A DNA stretch of 64,000 bases. It comes from CALESS01 sp041741455. Lineage in GTDB: Bacteria; Chloroflexota; Anaerolineae; Anaerolineales; Anaerolineaceae. The translations under genes and the position numbers were made by a program. The DNA lies in contig JBGSJZ010000087.1 in assembly GCA_041741455.1 (NCBI GenBank), positions 129,360-193,359 on the forward strand. The letters are read 5' to 3'. The first letter of the stretch is position 1; each line of letters starts with the position of its first letter. Shown here piece by piece: positions 8,516 through 18,187 of this stretch. The notes below the pieces were generated by a model. The model saw only the letters and a list, made by a program, of their open reading frames with translations, did no database searches and was not told the origin of the DNA.

Positions 8516-8670
8516 TTACCTAATAAATTCGGCTATCTGTGAATAATTGATCAACCTCAGATGGCGCAGATAACGTAGAAAAAATGGTTGTAAAAAACCA
8601 AAAAGATTAAATTTTGTATAGCCTCTGTGCGGAGGAGACTGGAATTTTGGCTAGAGGAGGAATAAAATTT

Positions 8671-8691
8671 ATGGTGGAGAGTATAAGATGA
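8671..8691 (+). other. possible six-codon leader peptide (uORF)
   Basis: An ATG at 8671 has the strongest ribosome site nearby (AGAGGAGG, nine-base spacing). It opens a tiny frame, MVESIR, whose TGA overlaps the next gene's ATG as ATGA. Translation of the hydrolase may therefore be coupled to it. It could also be chance. Confidence 0.35.
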
Positions 8692-9425
8692 ACAAACGAA
8701 AAATTCTGTGGATCATTCCGTTGATCCTGATTTTGGTGGTAGGTGGGTTTGTACTGTGGGCGGAAACCACGGCTGCGGTTTCGCCTGAGTCACTAGCGGC
8801 ATTGACCACGAATGAACAGGTAACGGTGAGCCAGCAAAACGGCTGGTGGGTGTTCAACCCGGTGGGGGAAACACCCAACACCGGTTTCATTTTCTACCCG
8901 GGAGGGCGGGTGAATGAAAAAGCCTACGCCCGGGTGCTTGCGGATATTTCTGCCCGGGGATACCGGGTAGTGCTGGTGCCGATGCCCTTAAACTTGGCGG
9001 TGTTCGACCCGAATGCAGCCGGGGATGTTATGGCCGCCTTCCCGGAGATCCAGAACTGGGCGGCTGGCGGTCATTCGTTGGGGGGAGCCATGGCGGCCAA
9101 CTTTACGGCAAATAACCCCGGCACGCTGGATGGCTTGGTGTTATGGGCCAGCTACCCGGCCGGGTCGGATGATTTGAGTCAAGCGAACTTGCAGGTGGTA
9201 TCCATATTTGGCTCGGAAGATGGCCTGGCGACCGGGGAGAAGATCGAGGCTTCGCGGGCTTTATTGCCGGTCAATACCCAATGGGTGAAAATTGAGGGCG
9301 GGAACCATGCCCAGTTCGGCAGTTATGGCGCCCAAGCAGGAGACAACCAGGCCAAGATTTCTGAGGCAGAGCAGCAGGCGCAGATTGTGAATGCCACGAT
9401 GGAATTACTGGAATTGTTACGCTAG
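8688..9425 (+). CDS. membrane-anchored alpha/beta hydrolase
   Basis: The 245-residue product has one N-terminal membrane segment (residues 6-25) without a clear cleavage site, then an alpha/beta-hydrolase fold. The nucleophile elbow is GGHSLGGAMA (Ser in GHSLGG), an acidic residue appears in FGSEDGLA and the catalytic histidine is in GGNHAQFGSYG. This matches the dienelactone-hydrolase-like group of extracytoplasmic hydrolases (Abhydrolase_5). The substrate is unknown. Translation starts at an ATGA overlap with a possible leader peptide. It ends before a bidirectional terminator shared with eno. Confidence 0.8.
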   Translation: MNKRKILWIIPLILILVVGGFVLWAETTAAVSPESLAALTTNEQVTVSQQNGWWVFNPVGETPNTGFIFYPGGRVNEKAYARVLADISARGYRVVLVPMPLNLAVFDPNAAGDVMAAFPEIQNWAAGGHSLGGAMAANFTANNPGTLDGLVLWASYPAGSDDLSQANLQVVSIFGSEDGLATGEKIEASRALLPVNTQWVKIEGGNHAQFGSYGAQAGDNQAKISEAEQQAQIVNATMELLELLR

Positions 9426-9458
9426 AAAATCCTCCCTGTTGTGGATGAAAGATAAAAA

Positions 9459-9483
9459 AGAGCGGCCAATTTTTGGCCGCTCT
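9459..9483. terminator. bidirectional terminator between hydrolase and eno
   Basis: A perfect 11-bp stem, AGAGCGGCCAA (9459-9469) with TTGGCCGCTCT (9473-9483), has a three-base loop. A-rich DNA lies on the left and supplies the U-tract for the minus-strand transcript. It separates two converging genes. Confidence 0.8.
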
Positions 9484-9501
9484 GATGTGTTTGAGGAAAG
9501 T

Positions 9502-10791
9502 TTAGCGCTTGAGCGCACCCCAGCCAGCGTAGGCTGCGGTTTCTTCCAGTTCGGCTTCAATGCGCAGTAACTGGTTGTACTTGGCCACTCGGTCAGAGCG
9601 GGCGGGGGCGCCAGTCTTGATCTGCCCCATGTTGAGAGCAACCGCCAGGTCAGCGATGGTCGAGTCCTCGGTTTCACCGGATCGATGGGAGGTGACAGCG
9701 CGCCAGCCAGCCCGGTGGCAGGTTTCGACAGATTCGATGGTTTCGGTCAGGGTACCGATCTGGTTGAGTTTTACCAGCAGTGCGTTGGCAGCGTGTTCCT
9801 TAATCGCACGGCGCACCCGCACCGGGTTGGTGACCAGTAAATCATCACCAACAATCTGGATCCGGTCGCCAAGTTCAGCAGTCATCAGTTTCCAGGAATC
9901 CCAATCATCCTGGGCCAGACCGTCTTCGATCGAGATGATCGGGTACTGGTCAACCCAATTCTTCCAGAAACCAATCATTTCCTCGCCGCTGAGCAGTTTA
10001 CCTTCCTTGCGTAGGTTGTACTTCTTTGTTTCTTCATCGTAGAACTCAGAGGCAGCCGGGTCCAGAGCAATGCAGACTTGCTCGCCGGGTTTGTAACCGG
10101 CCTGGACGATGGCTTCCAGGATGACTTCCACAGCTTCATGATTGGCCTTGAGGGCAGGTGCATATCCGCCTTCATCGCCGACCAGGGTGGCATAACCACG
10201 CTTCTTGAGGACAGTTTTGAGGGCATGGTAGATTTCTGCACCCCAGCGCAAGCCTTCCGTGAAGGTGGCAGCGCCAAGTGGCATGACCATGAATTCCTGG
10301 GCGTCGGTGGATTGCCAGGCGGTGTGGGCGCCGCCGTTGAGGATGTTCATCATAGGGACCGGCAGCACATGGGCATAAACACCGCCGATATAGCGATAAA
10401 GCGGCAAGCCAAGCGAGTTAGCAGCGGCTTTGGCAACGGCCAGGGATGTGCCCAGCATGGCATTAGCGCCCAGACGAGATTTGTTGGGGGTGCCATCCAA
10501 TTCCAGCATGGTCATATCGATGGCTTTTTGCTCAACTGCATCATAACCCAGCAGGGCATCGGCAATATCGCCATTGACGTTATCCACTGCTTTGAGTACA
10601 CCCTTGCCAAGATATCGGGATTTGTCGCCATCCCGCATTTCAAGGGCTTCATGAATACCGGTTGAGGCGCCAGATGGCACAGCCGCCCGACCCCAGGAAC
10701 CATCTGCCAGAATGACTTCAACTTCCACGGTTGGGTTACCGCGGGAATCAAGCACTTCGATGGCGGAAATTGATTCTATGATTGTTTCCAT
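9502..10791 (-). CDS. eno: enolase
   Basis: Glycolytic enzyme converting 2-phosphoglycerate to phosphoenolpyruvate. The 429-residue product starts METIIESISAIEVLDSRGNPTVEVEV. It has the magnesium ligands in IALDPAASEF, SIEDGLAQDDW and VGDDLLVTN, the catalytic lysine in LLVKLNQIGTLTE, and the signature SHRSGETED. It lies 81 bp downstream of pyrG on the same strand. The gap holds a palindrome, GGCGAT AA ATCGCC (10822-10835), that could be an operator or part of an mRNA hairpin. Confidence 0.98.
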   Translation of the reverse strand: METIIESISAIEVLDSRGNPTVEVEVILADGSWGRAAVPSGASTGIHEALEMRDGDKSRYLGKGVLKAVDNVNGDIADALLGYDAVEQKAIDMTMLELDGTPNKSRLGANAMLGTSLAVAKAAANSLGLPLYRYIGGVYAHVLPVPMMNILNGGAHTAWQSTDAQEFMVMPLGAATFTEGLRWGAEIYHALKTVLKKRGYATLVGDEGGYAPALKANHEAVEVILEAIVQAGYKPGEQVCIALDPAASEFYDEETKKYNLRKEGKLLSGEEMIGFWKNWVDQYPIISIEDGLAQDDWDSWKLMTAELGDRIQIVGDDLLVTNPVRVRRAIKEHAANALLVKLNQIGTLTETIESVETCHRAGWRAVTSHRSGETEDSTIADLAVALNMGQIKTGAPARSDRVAKYNQLLRIEAELEETAAYAGWGALKR

Positions 10792-10872
10792 TTTAGATTA
10801 TCCTCTTTATGTAAGGTGTAAGGCGATAAATCGCCGATCAGACTGTGATAACTTTCGCAAGTATAACCGATT

Positions 10873-12519
10873 TTATCCCTCGCTGCTGATTTTTCCACTC
10901 TTGCGGTAAGGCACGCTGGCACGCTCACAGACGGCCCGCATGAAGGCCACAAATAATGGGTGAGGGCGGTTGGGGCGCGAGAGAAATTCCGGGTGGAATT
11001 GGGAGGCAAGCATGAAGGGATGATCGCGTAACTCAGCGATTTCCACCAGCCGGCCATCCGGCGAAAGACCGGAGAAGACCATCCCGTTCTCCTCGTAGAT
11101 CTCTCGATAGGCATTGTTGAACTCAAAACGATGGCGATGGCGTTCCTGCACCACATTTTCTCCGTAAGCAGCTGCGGCTTTTGTGCCTGGAACGAGGTGG
11201 CAGGGGTAAAGACCCAGGCGCATGGTGCCACCCATGTCAGTAATACTCTGCTGTTCGGGCATCAGGTCAATTACTGGATGGGTTGTGTTCCGGTCAAATT
11301 CGGTTGAATTAGCTTCCTCATTCATATAGATGTGTCGGGCAAATTCCACCACCATCAATTGCATTCCCAGGCACAGACCCAGGTAAGGCACATGGTTTTC
11401 ACGGGCGTGCTTAGCAGCCTGGATTTTACCTTCAATACCGCGAGCGCCAAAACCGCCGGGCACCAGGATGCCATCCACGCTCTGAATTTCATCCCAATGT
11501 TTGCCTTTTTCAACCTCCACAGAATGAATCCAGTGCAAGTCAAGTTCCACGCCCAGATGCAGGGCGGCATGGGTCAGGGCTTCGCGGACACTCATGTAGG
11601 CATCATGCAGTTCAACGTATTTGCCTACCAAGCCGACTGAGACTTTTGGCTTTTGCCGCCGCACTTCTTGCACCAGGTTTTGCCATTCGCTCCAATCCGG
11701 TTTCTGACGCGCCTCCAGGCCGAGGCGGCGCAAGACAAATTCGGCCATGCCCAGCTTTTCAAGAAGGAGTGGGACTTCATACAGAACATTGGTAGTCACC
11801 ATGGGAACCACGGCTTTTTTGTCGACATCGCAGAATAGGGCGATCTTATCCCGCAGACCTTCATCCATCGGGTAATCGGAACGGGCCACGATCATATCCG
11901 GGGCAATACCGATCGAACGCACTTCAGCAACAGAATGCTGGGTAGGTTTGGTTTTTAATTCGGAAGTTGCACCAATGTAAGGCAGCCAGGTTACATGGAT
12001 GAACATTGTATTTTCCCTGCCCACATCGTTACGTAGCTGGCGCAGGGCTTCGAGGAAGGGAAGGGATTCTATATCACCCACGGTACCGCCAACTTCAATA
12101 ATCACAATTTCGGCACCAGTGGTTTTGGCCACCAGACCAACTCTGCGTTTGATTTCGTTGGTAATGTGCGGAATCACCTGGATGGTGCCACCCAGGTAAT
12201 CCCCGCGCCGTTCCTTGGAGATCACCTCAGCATAAACCTGGCCAGTAGTGGTGTTGCAGACTCGGTTCAAGCGGATGTCGATAAAACGTTCGTAATGCCC
12301 CAGATCCAAATCAGTCTCAGCCCCATCGTCCAATACAAACACCTCTCCGTGTTGATATGGTGACATGGTTCCAGGATCCACATTAATGTATGGGTCCAGT
12401 TTTTGGACTGCGACTGCAAATCCACGTTCTTTCAACAAACGGCCGAGGGCGGCTGCAGTCACGCCTTTGCCGACAGAACTGACGACCCCACCCGTGAAAA
12501 AGATGTATTTGGTTGGCAT
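10873..12519 (-). CDS. pyrG: CTP synthase
   Basis: Converts UTP to CTP with ATP and glutamine. The product of about 548 residues has the N-terminal synthetase domain (MPTKYIFFTGGVVSSVGKGVTAA P-loop region, EVGGTVGDIES). The C-terminal class-I glutaminase has nucleophile Cys in YLGLCLGMQ and His/Glu in SQFHPEF. ATG 12519 follows AAGGAG at a good spacing; a GTG one codon earlier is the alternative. The length is normal. It probably shares transcription with eno. Confidence 0.98.
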   Translation of the reverse strand: MPTKYIFFTGGVVSSVGKGVTAAALGRLLKERGFAVAVQKLDPYINVDPGTMSPYQHGEVFVLDDGAETDLDLGHYERFIDIRLNRVCNTTTGQVYAEVISKERRGDYLGGTIQVIPHITNEIKRRVGLVAKTTGAEIVIIEVGGTVGDIESLPFLEALRQLRNDVGRENTMFIHVTWLPYIGATSELKTKPTQHSVAEVRSIGIAPDMIVARSDYPMDEGLRDKIALFCDVDKKAVVPMVTTNVLYEVPLLLEKLGMAEFVLRRLGLEARQKPDWSEWQNLVQEVRRQKPKVSVGLVGKYVELHDAYMSVREALTHAALHLGVELDLHWIHSVEVEKGKHWDEIQSVDGILVPGGFGARGIEGKIQAAKHARENHVPYLGLCLGMQLMVVEFARHIYMNEEANSTEFDRNTTHPVIDLMPEQQSITDMGGTMRLGLYPCHLVPGTKAAAAYGENVVQERHRHRFEFNNAYREIYEENGMVFSGLSPDGRLVEIAELRDHPFMLASQFHPEFLSRPNRPHPLFVAFMRAVCERASVPYRKSGKISSEG

Positions 12520-12643
12520 CACCTCTCCTTAGTTATGTTCACTCGGGAGCTACCCGAAAATGTGGATTAGTCAGGCTTAAGTTGTTGGAACGGTTCTGAA
12601 TTATAACGTTTCTTTTCCATCCATTCCTTTAATCAAAGAAGAA

Positions 12644-12675
12644 GGTCGGAAAGAATTTTGTTTTTCTTTCCGACC
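12644..12675 (-). terminator. terminator of the S1-domain gene
   Basis: Arms GGTCGGAAAGAA (12644-12655) and TTCTTTCCGACC (12664-12675) form a 12-bp stem 31 bp after the stop of the S1-domain gene. A T-rich stretch follows in the minus-strand direction. Confidence 0.75.
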
Positions 12676-12705
12676 TGCATTTTATTATTAGTGCGATTTT
12701 TGGCC

Positions 12706-13593
12706 CTACGACTGCGGTTTGTTATCCAGCGTGCGTGAGAAAATCTCTTCAGTTTCGTGCGAGACGTTCTTACTGCGGGGAGCAGTGTCACGCTGTTGTT
12801 TGCGGGACTTGGCCTTTTCCATCGCGGCGCGAATGGCGAATTCCATGGCAGTGGGTTCGGCTTCAGCAGGTGTCTGTTCATCCAGACCGGCCAGTAATTC
12901 ATCAGAGACTTCAGACCCTGAGCCAGAGCGCTTGCGTGGGGCCTTCCTGGCCGTACGGCGGGGCGCACTTGGGGCATTTGGATCAGAGGGTTGAGTATTG
13001 AAGCGAGCTCGGGATGGCCTGGGCTGTTCCACCGGGCGGACTTCCACGGGTTCTGGCTCAACCTTCTCGGGTTCGGGCAGAAGAGCTTTCATGCTCAGTT
13101 TGATTTGTTTCTTTTTGCGGTTGACATCCAGCACCAAGGCTTCAATTTCGTCGCCTTCTTTGACGACATCGCCTGGCTGGCGGACGTAACCATGCGCCAT
13201 CTCGCTGATATGAACCAGACCGGGGCGTTCGGCGCCGATTTCAACAAACACGCCAAATTTCTCCAGGCGGACGACAGTGCCACGTACCGTCATATCTTTT
13301 TTGATCTCGCGCCACTCTAGATCGAGGGGTTTGATCATGGTCAGTTCGACCCGACCGTCTTTAACTTTCTTTACCCAGACTTCAACTTCTTGCCCAACTT
13401 GCAGAACATCTTCCACACGTTTAATCGGTTCGTTGGTCGGCGCGACCAGCTGAGAGATGTGGATCACCGCCGGGGTACCAACGCCGATATCAATGACCGC
13501 ACCTGCCAAGCTGATCTTGACCACCTTACCGGTAAAATGTTGTTTTACTTTGATGTCCGGGCGGTTAGATTCCGCAGTCATGCTTGATTCCAT
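12706..13593 (-). CDS. two-domain S1 RNA-binding protein
   Basis: The 295-residue product has two S1 OB-fold domains. The first is about residues 18-88 (TGKVVKISLAGAVIDIG, AVIHISQL) and the second about 100-172 (RGTVVRLEKFGVFVEIG, GLVHISEM, IKLSMKAL). A charged, Pro/Arg/Lys-rich low-complexity tail covers 175-295. Full-length ribosomal protein S1 has four to six S1 domains, so this is a short S1-like protein, probably binding mRNA or ribosomes. The basic tail may add non-specific RNA binding. GGAG precedes the ATG. It is a single-gene unit with its own terminator. Confidence 0.85.
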   Translation of the reverse strand: MESSMTAESNRPDIKVKQHFTGKVVKISLAGAVIDIGVGTPAVIHISQLVAPTNEPIKRVEDVLQVGQEVEVWVKKVKDGRVELTMIKPLDLEWREIKKDMTVRGTVVRLEKFGVFVEIGAERPGLVHISEMAHGYVRQPGDVVKEGDEIEALVLDVNRKKKQIKLSMKALLPEPEKVEPEPVEVRPVEQPRPSRARFNTQPSDPNAPSAPRRTARKAPRKRSGSGSEVSDELLAGLDEQTPAEAEPTAMEFAIRAAMEKAKSRKQQRDTAPRSKNVSHETEEIFSRTLDNKPQS

Positions 13594-13711
13594 TTAGCAA
13601 TTCTCCATAAGGTGTGATTTCAGCAAAAGAAGATTATACCGCTTGTAAAATAAACTGTCAATTTAATCCTTGGAGCAAAAATGATTTTTTACCCTTTTAA
13701 TCAAGTGAATT

Positions 13712-14743
13712 TCAGTTGGATGGAATATTCTCCTTAGATTTATCCAATTTCGGTAAGGAAGGCAGTATGCGGAAGGCGATGAAACCAAGCAAAAGTGGAA
13801 TCCAGAAGGTGAGACCCCGGAAAGTGAGCATGATGACCGTGGCAGCGCCAGTTGCCACCCCCAGTGACCGCAGAAAGATTGGCCAGACCGATTCAACGAT
13901 GCCAATCCCAGCTGGGGTTGGGGACACCACGGCAAACTGGTATCCCAGACTGAATCCGGCGACGATAGTACCTGTTGAAAATGGAACCTGGTAAGCCAGG
14001 AAGCAAAGCAGAAAAATCAACATTAAAAGGCCTTTGCTGCCGATTGCCATCAAGGCGAGAATCAACAATCGGCGTGGATTTCTTCGCAGGAGAGTGACAC
14101 CATCCGCTGCCTCATAGGCGAACAGACGGGCACTTTCGGGTTGAGCAAACTCCCGCCGGATAATCGGACGCAAAAGCCAGTTAATTCGTTCCACGGCCCA
14201 GGCCAAAACATTTCCCAACAATCGGGTAGATTTCATCCCCAGATATAGGAAGGCAGAAATGACCAGGGCAATGATCATCAGGAATAAAGAAGCAGTGATT
14301 TCTCCCCATTGTAGGTTGTTTCGTCTGACCAGCACAGCCAGACCTAAGATGACCACACTGAGCAAGCCAATGGTTTCAAATAGCATGTTGAGCGCCCAGG
14401 CAATCGTTACCCGGGAGCTGGGGTGACCGCGACGTTTACCATCCACCAGAAAAACAGCCAGGGTTGTCGCTGCGCCTGCGGTGGAGATGACGTTTACAAA
14501 GAAACCGGCAGCAAAGGTTAGGGTAAGTTGTAACCAGCTTTCTTCCAACCCGACCATTCTATAGATGGATCGATATACAAAGCCGGAATAGCCAATCCAA
14601 CCCAGGGCTGTCAGAAAGGCTGATATGAGAAAAATCCATTCGCCATTCATGACAGTCTCAGCAATGGTCTCAAACTCGGAAATCTGTGTGTAGATAAACC
14701 AGATTCCTAGAATGGCAACAAGAAAGAAAAAGATTTTTCTCAA
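13712..14743 (-). CDS. flippase-like integral membrane protein (LPG synthase TM family)
   Basis: The 343-residue polytopic protein has about eight hydrophobic segments. It resembles the UPF0104 / lysylphosphatidylglycerol-synthase transmembrane family (motifs GWIGYSGFVYRSIY, FVNVISTAGAA, GIGIVESVWPIFL). Members are thought to move lipids or lipid-linked precursors across the membrane. The soluble aminoacyl-transferase domain of true MprF is absent. Translation probably starts at TTG 14743, ten bases after the HtrA stop. It is therefore the last gene of the minus-strand envelope operon. Confidence 0.8.
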   Translation of the reverse strand: MRKIFFFLVAILGIWFIYTQISEFETIAETVMNGEWIFLISAFLTALGWIGYSGFVYRSIYRMVGLEESWLQLTLTFAAGFFVNVISTAGAATTLAVFLVDGKRRGHPSSRVTIAWALNMLFETIGLLSVVILGLAVLVRRNNLQWGEITASLFLMIIALVISAFLYLGMKSTRLLGNVLAWAVERINWLLRPIIRREFAQPESARLFAYEAADGVTLLRRNPRRLLILALMAIGSKGLLMLIFLLCFLAYQVPFSTGTIVAGFSLGYQFAVVSPTPAGIGIVESVWPIFLRSLGVATGAATVIMLTFRGLTFWIPLLLGFIAFRILPSLPKLDKSKENIPSN

Positions 14744-14752
14744 AAAAGCTGC

Positions 14753-15910
14753 CTATTGACCTTCTTCCAGAGTCACTTGTACTTCAATGATGCGATTCCC
14801 ACGCGCAACCTTAATGATAATTGTATCGCCTGGTTGGAAATTATAGAGGACATTCAAGTAGGGGTGTTCTTCGTCGATGGGAGTTTCATCAAATTGAGTA
14901 ATGATGTCACCCTCTTGTAACCCTGCGGAGGCGGCAGGGCTGTTGGAAAATACAGAGAAGATATACACGCCATAATTTACCGGCAAGTTGTATCTGCGGG
15001 CAATCTGGGGATCAATTGGCTGCCAGTTGATCCCCAGGTAAGGTCGCAGAATCTGGCCATTTTCAATCAATTGAGTGGCAACGATCCGGGCCGTGCTGGA
15101 TGGTATGGCAAACCCCAGGCCTTCTGCTACGGAGCCACTTTCAGAGCTGCGCACAATCAGCGTGTTGATGCCGATCACCTGGCCGAAAAGGTTGACTAGA
15201 GGGCCGCCCGAATTGCCAACATTAATGGCTGCATCAGTCTGAATCAGGCCTTCCATCAGATAACCATTACCAGTATCCAACGAACGACCGAGGGCGCTAA
15301 TCACGCCGGCTGTGACGGAATTTTTGAAATCACCGAGAGGCGAGCCAATCGCGATGACTGTTTCCCCCGGTGATAGAAAATCGGAAGAACCCAACTCTGC
15401 CACAGCAGGCATTTCCCCACTGACGCGTAGTACAGCCAGATCAGTGTAGGCATCGGCGCCCAGCAATTCAGCCGGCAATTCCTCTCCATTCGCCAGGGTG
15501 ATCGAAAAGCTCTCCCCGCCTTCAATCACATGGTTATTGGTCAGGATCTCGCCGTTTTTACTGATGATGATGCCACTGCCACTGGAGGTGCCACCTGATA
15601 CCCGGCCCCAGACCGACATGGTATCCGGCAGGGAGGCGACCACAGTTACAACTGCCGGGCCAACTTTTTCCACCGCCTGAGTAACGGCCGATTGTACGTT
15701 GACGGCATCTAATTCCACAATGGTCTGATTTTGGCTGGTGGCTAGCGTATCAAATTCATTTTGGGAATTAGATTTAGCCACCTCGTCAACCAGTAACTGG
15801 TTTTTCATATAGCTAAACACAGCCATTCCTCCACCAATGGCCCCACCAACACCCGCTGCACCGGCAAGGGTGATGGTTAGCAGAATGTATAAAATTCGTT
15901 TTAGGGACAT
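14753..15910 (-). CDS. HtrA/DegP-type serine protease with PDZ domain
   Basis: Envelope quality-control protease of family S1C. The 385-residue product has an N-terminal membrane anchor (residues 4-35), a trypsin-like domain and one PDZ domain (about 285-380). The catalytic triad is visible: His in LTNNHVIEGG, Asp in YTDLAVLRV and Ser in INVGNSGGPLV. The frame extends upstream to 16000, but ATG 15910 follows AAGGGA and abuts the stop of the S41 protease, so it is chosen. It is translationally next to another PDZ protease, suggesting a two-protease envelope stress module. Confidence 0.93.
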   Translation of the reverse strand: MSLKRILYILLTITLAGAAGVGGAIGGGMAVFSYMKNQLLVDEVAKSNSQNEFDTLATSQNQTIVELDAVNVQSAVTQAVEKVGPAVVTVVASLPDTMSVWGRVSGGTSSGSGIIISKNGEILTNNHVIEGGESFSITLANGEELPAELLGADAYTDLAVLRVSGEMPAVAELGSSDFLSPGETVIAIGSPLGDFKNSVTAGVISALGRSLDTGNGYLMEGLIQTDAAINVGNSGGPLVNLFGQVIGINTLIVRSSESGSVAEGLGFAIPSSTARIVATQLIENGQILRPYLGINWQPIDPQIARRYNLPVNYGVYIFSVFSNSPAASAGLQEGDIITQFDETPIDEEHPYLNVLYNFQPGDTIIIKVARGNRIIEVQVTLEEGQ

Positions 15911-15911
15911 A

Positions 15912-17186
15912 CTAATTCCCTTGTAAAAGGATCTCGACAGCCTGATCCAATTGCGGATCTTCTCCAGCAGCATATTGCTCGTCGCTAATTTCAACCACAA
16001 TATCTGGGGTCAGACCGACCTCATTGATTTGCCGGCTTTTGGGAGTCAGCCAGCGGGCAATGGTCACACGAACTGCACCCTGGTTATCATCCAATGGGAG
16101 CCAGACCTGTACACTGCCTTTGCCATAGGTAGTCACGCCCAGTAATTGGGCACGCCCGTAATCCTGCAGGGCTCCAGCGACAATTTCCGATGCTGAAGCC
16201 GAGCCCTCGTTTACCAGAACGATCATTGGAATTTCCAGGGCTTGACCGCGACCTTCGGTATTGAATTTTTGAACTGTGCCATCACCAAACTCTTCCAACA
16301 TGGCTACTTCATTCCTGGGTAAGAATTCAGAGAGCACCTGTACAGCAGTATCCCGATAACCTCCGCCATTGTTGCGCAAATCAAGGATCAAGCCTTTGGG
16401 ATCCTGTTTCATCAGGTCATTTAGTTGTTCTTTCAATTCGCTGGTGGTTTTTTCACCGAACTGGACAAGTTGAACATAAGCAATTCCATCTTCGCGCATT
16501 TCACTGACAACGGATGGAACTACCACCTTGGCCCGTACGATAGTCACATCGAAGGGAGTATCCTCATTTTCGCGCAGGATGGTTAAAGTAATCGATGAAC
16601 CGGCCGGGCCGAGAACTTTTTTGTGAACGATCGTGCTTTCAATCCCGGTCATATCTTCCCCATCGATTCCAATGATTTTATCTCCAGAGCGCAGCCCTGC
16701 TTTCTCAGCGGGTGTATTGGGAATGGGACTGATGATAGTCAGGTAATCACCAGTTAGATCCACCCAGGCTCCAATCCCTTCGTATTCTCCCTCAAGTGAT
16801 TCGCTGGCCTGTCGGTATTGATCCGGGTCCATATAGGAAGAATGCTTGTCTCCCAGCGCTTCGACCATACCTTTAATCGCGCCTCGCATCAAGACGGAAT
16901 CGTCAACTGGTTGATCTACGTATTCTTCATGAACGATATCCCAGGCCTGCCAGAAAGGTTGAAAGAGTAGTGCCTGGTCTTCTGCTGTCAGCGGAACTTG
17001 AGTTTGAGGCAGAGGTGGAACTTGAGTTTGAGACAGAATCGGTAGGTCGGTGGGAATGACAGGCAGGACGGCGTTGGAAGGTTTAGGTAGAAACCAACCT
17101 ACAAATACACCGCCGGAAAAAGAACCACCCAGCAAAACTAGGGCAACCAAACCGATGAGCAAAATGCGCTTTACACTAAGGTTCAT
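15912..17186 (-). CDS. S41-family C-terminal processing peptidase
   Basis: Periplasmic or extracytoplasmic tail-specific protease. The 424-residue product has an N-terminal membrane segment (residues 8-30) and a Pro/Gln linker with a near-duplicate PILSQTQVPPLPQTQVP. A PDZ domain follows (about 125-205), then the S41 catalytic domain with nucleophile Ser in NEGSASASEIVAGAL and general-base Lys in TTYGKGSVQ. Its stop codon lies one base before the start of HtrA, so the two are probably co-translated. The substrate is unknown. Confidence 0.94.
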   Translation of the reverse strand: MNLSVKRILLIGLVALVLLGGSFSGGVFVGWFLPKPSNAVLPVIPTDLPILSQTQVPPLPQTQVPLTAEDQALLFQPFWQAWDIVHEEYVDQPVDDSVLMRGAIKGMVEALGDKHSSYMDPDQYRQASESLEGEYEGIGAWVDLTGDYLTIISPIPNTPAEKAGLRSGDKIIGIDGEDMTGIESTIVHKKVLGPAGSSITLTILRENEDTPFDVTIVRAKVVVPSVVSEMREDGIAYVQLVQFGEKTTSELKEQLNDLMKQDPKGLILDLRNNGGGYRDTAVQVLSEFLPRNEVAMLEEFGDGTVQKFNTEGRGQALEIPMIVLVNEGSASASEIVAGALQDYGRAQLLGVTTYGKGSVQVWLPLDDNQGAVRVTIARWLTPKSRQINEVGLTPDIVVEISDEQYAAGEDPQLDQAVEILLQGN

Positions 17187-17294
17187 TTAAATTTCCTCCA
17201 CAGAACGATAATCCAAGGGACAGTTCTGATTTTGATGGATCACATATAAAAGTTATCATACCATTCTTAAATCGGAATGAAACGATCTGTATAA

Positions 17295-17543
17295 CTATTC
17301 CTGCGGGGGTGAGCGACGATCTTTCCGGAGTTGCTCTGCCTGTGAATGGAGTTTTTCCCAATCGGAATCCTCACGTGCCCAGGGCTTGCGCAGGGTATTG
17401 ATGATTCGATTTCCCTGGATGGCCTCATCCGGCGGCTTTTGATCTTTGCGTCGCCAGGCAGCAAAAAGACTGAGGTACAAACCCAATACCATGAAGACAA
17501 TTGAGCCTAGGCAAACCCAACCCAGGATGGGGATATCATTCAT
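17295..17543 (-). CDS. small membrane protein with charged tail
   Basis: The 82-residue protein has one N-terminal transmembrane helix (residues 7-29) followed by a positively and negatively charged cytoplasmic-type tail (WRRKDQKPP, REDSDWEKL). Its ATG overlaps the stop of the HAD gene (TAATG), which supports translation. I recognise no family. Co-transcription with HAD, S41 and HtrA genes is likely. Confidence 0.7.
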   Translation of the reverse strand: MNDIPILGWVCLGSIVFMVLGLYLSLFAAWRRKDQKPPDEAIQGNRIINTLRKPWAREDSDWEKLHSQAEQLRKDRRSPPQE

Positions 17544-18187
17544 TAGACCTCCAAAAATTCCAGCGGGAGGACAGCAGGTAGGTCATGGATGCTGGTGATA
17601 TGGGCATGGGCATCGATATAAGTTTGAGTACCCACTTGAATGGTGAACATACCAAGTTGGCGACCAGTTGTGAGATTGCGGGGGGTATCATCCACCAGGA
17701 TGCAGGATCCGGCTTCGGTAACGCCTGCTTTTTCTAAAGCCAAATGAAAAGCCTCCGGCATGGGTTTGCAATAGGGGGCAATATCCAGGATATCAATAAT
17801 CCCCTGGAAAATGGGATCGACCTGCAAAGTGGACAAGACGCGCAAGGCATGGTCACGGCTGGCATTGGTGAAGATCCACTTTGGTTGTGGAATGGAGGAT
17901 AACATGCGGTTTAAGTCTGGATCCGGTCCTACAAGACTTTCAATTGGCACTTGGTGTACAAAATCCAGGTAATCCAATCCATCGATGCCATATTCGATCT
18001 GCAGACCGCGCAAGGTTGTGCCATATTTGTGGAATAAGCTTTCCCGAATTTTGGAGACATCACTCGGGGGAAAACCAACTCTTTCTTGCATATACAGGTT
18101 AATTCGGTAGCCGATCAGGTCCCAGATCCCAGTAGTGGATGGATAAAGGGTATCATCCAAGTCTAACAAGAGAGTTTTATATGGCAT
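17543..18187 (-). CDS. HAD-family pyrimidine 5'-nucleotidase-like phosphatase
   Basis: The 214-residue HAD hydrolase has motif I LLLDLDDTLYPS, motif II WIFTNAS, the motif III lysine in YCKPMPEAF and motif IV LVDDTPRNL. The DDTLYP form and overall layout match the pyrimidine 5'-nucleotidase group (Sdt1/YjjG-like), which dephosphorylates nucleoside monophosphates such as UMP and CMP. It is the first gene of the minus-strand run leading to the proteases. Substrate assignment is by family resemblance only. Confidence 0.85.
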   Translation of the reverse strand: MPYKTLLLDLDDTLYPSTTGIWDLIGYRINLYMQERVGFPPSDVSKIRESLFHKYGTTLRGLQIEYGIDGLDYLDFVHQVPIESLVGPDPDLNRMLSSIPQPKWIFTNASRDHALRVLSTLQVDPIFQGIIDILDIAPYCKPMPEAFHLALEKAGVTEAGSCILVDDTPRNLTTGRQLGMFTIQVGTQTYIDAHAHITSIHDLPAVLPLEFLEV

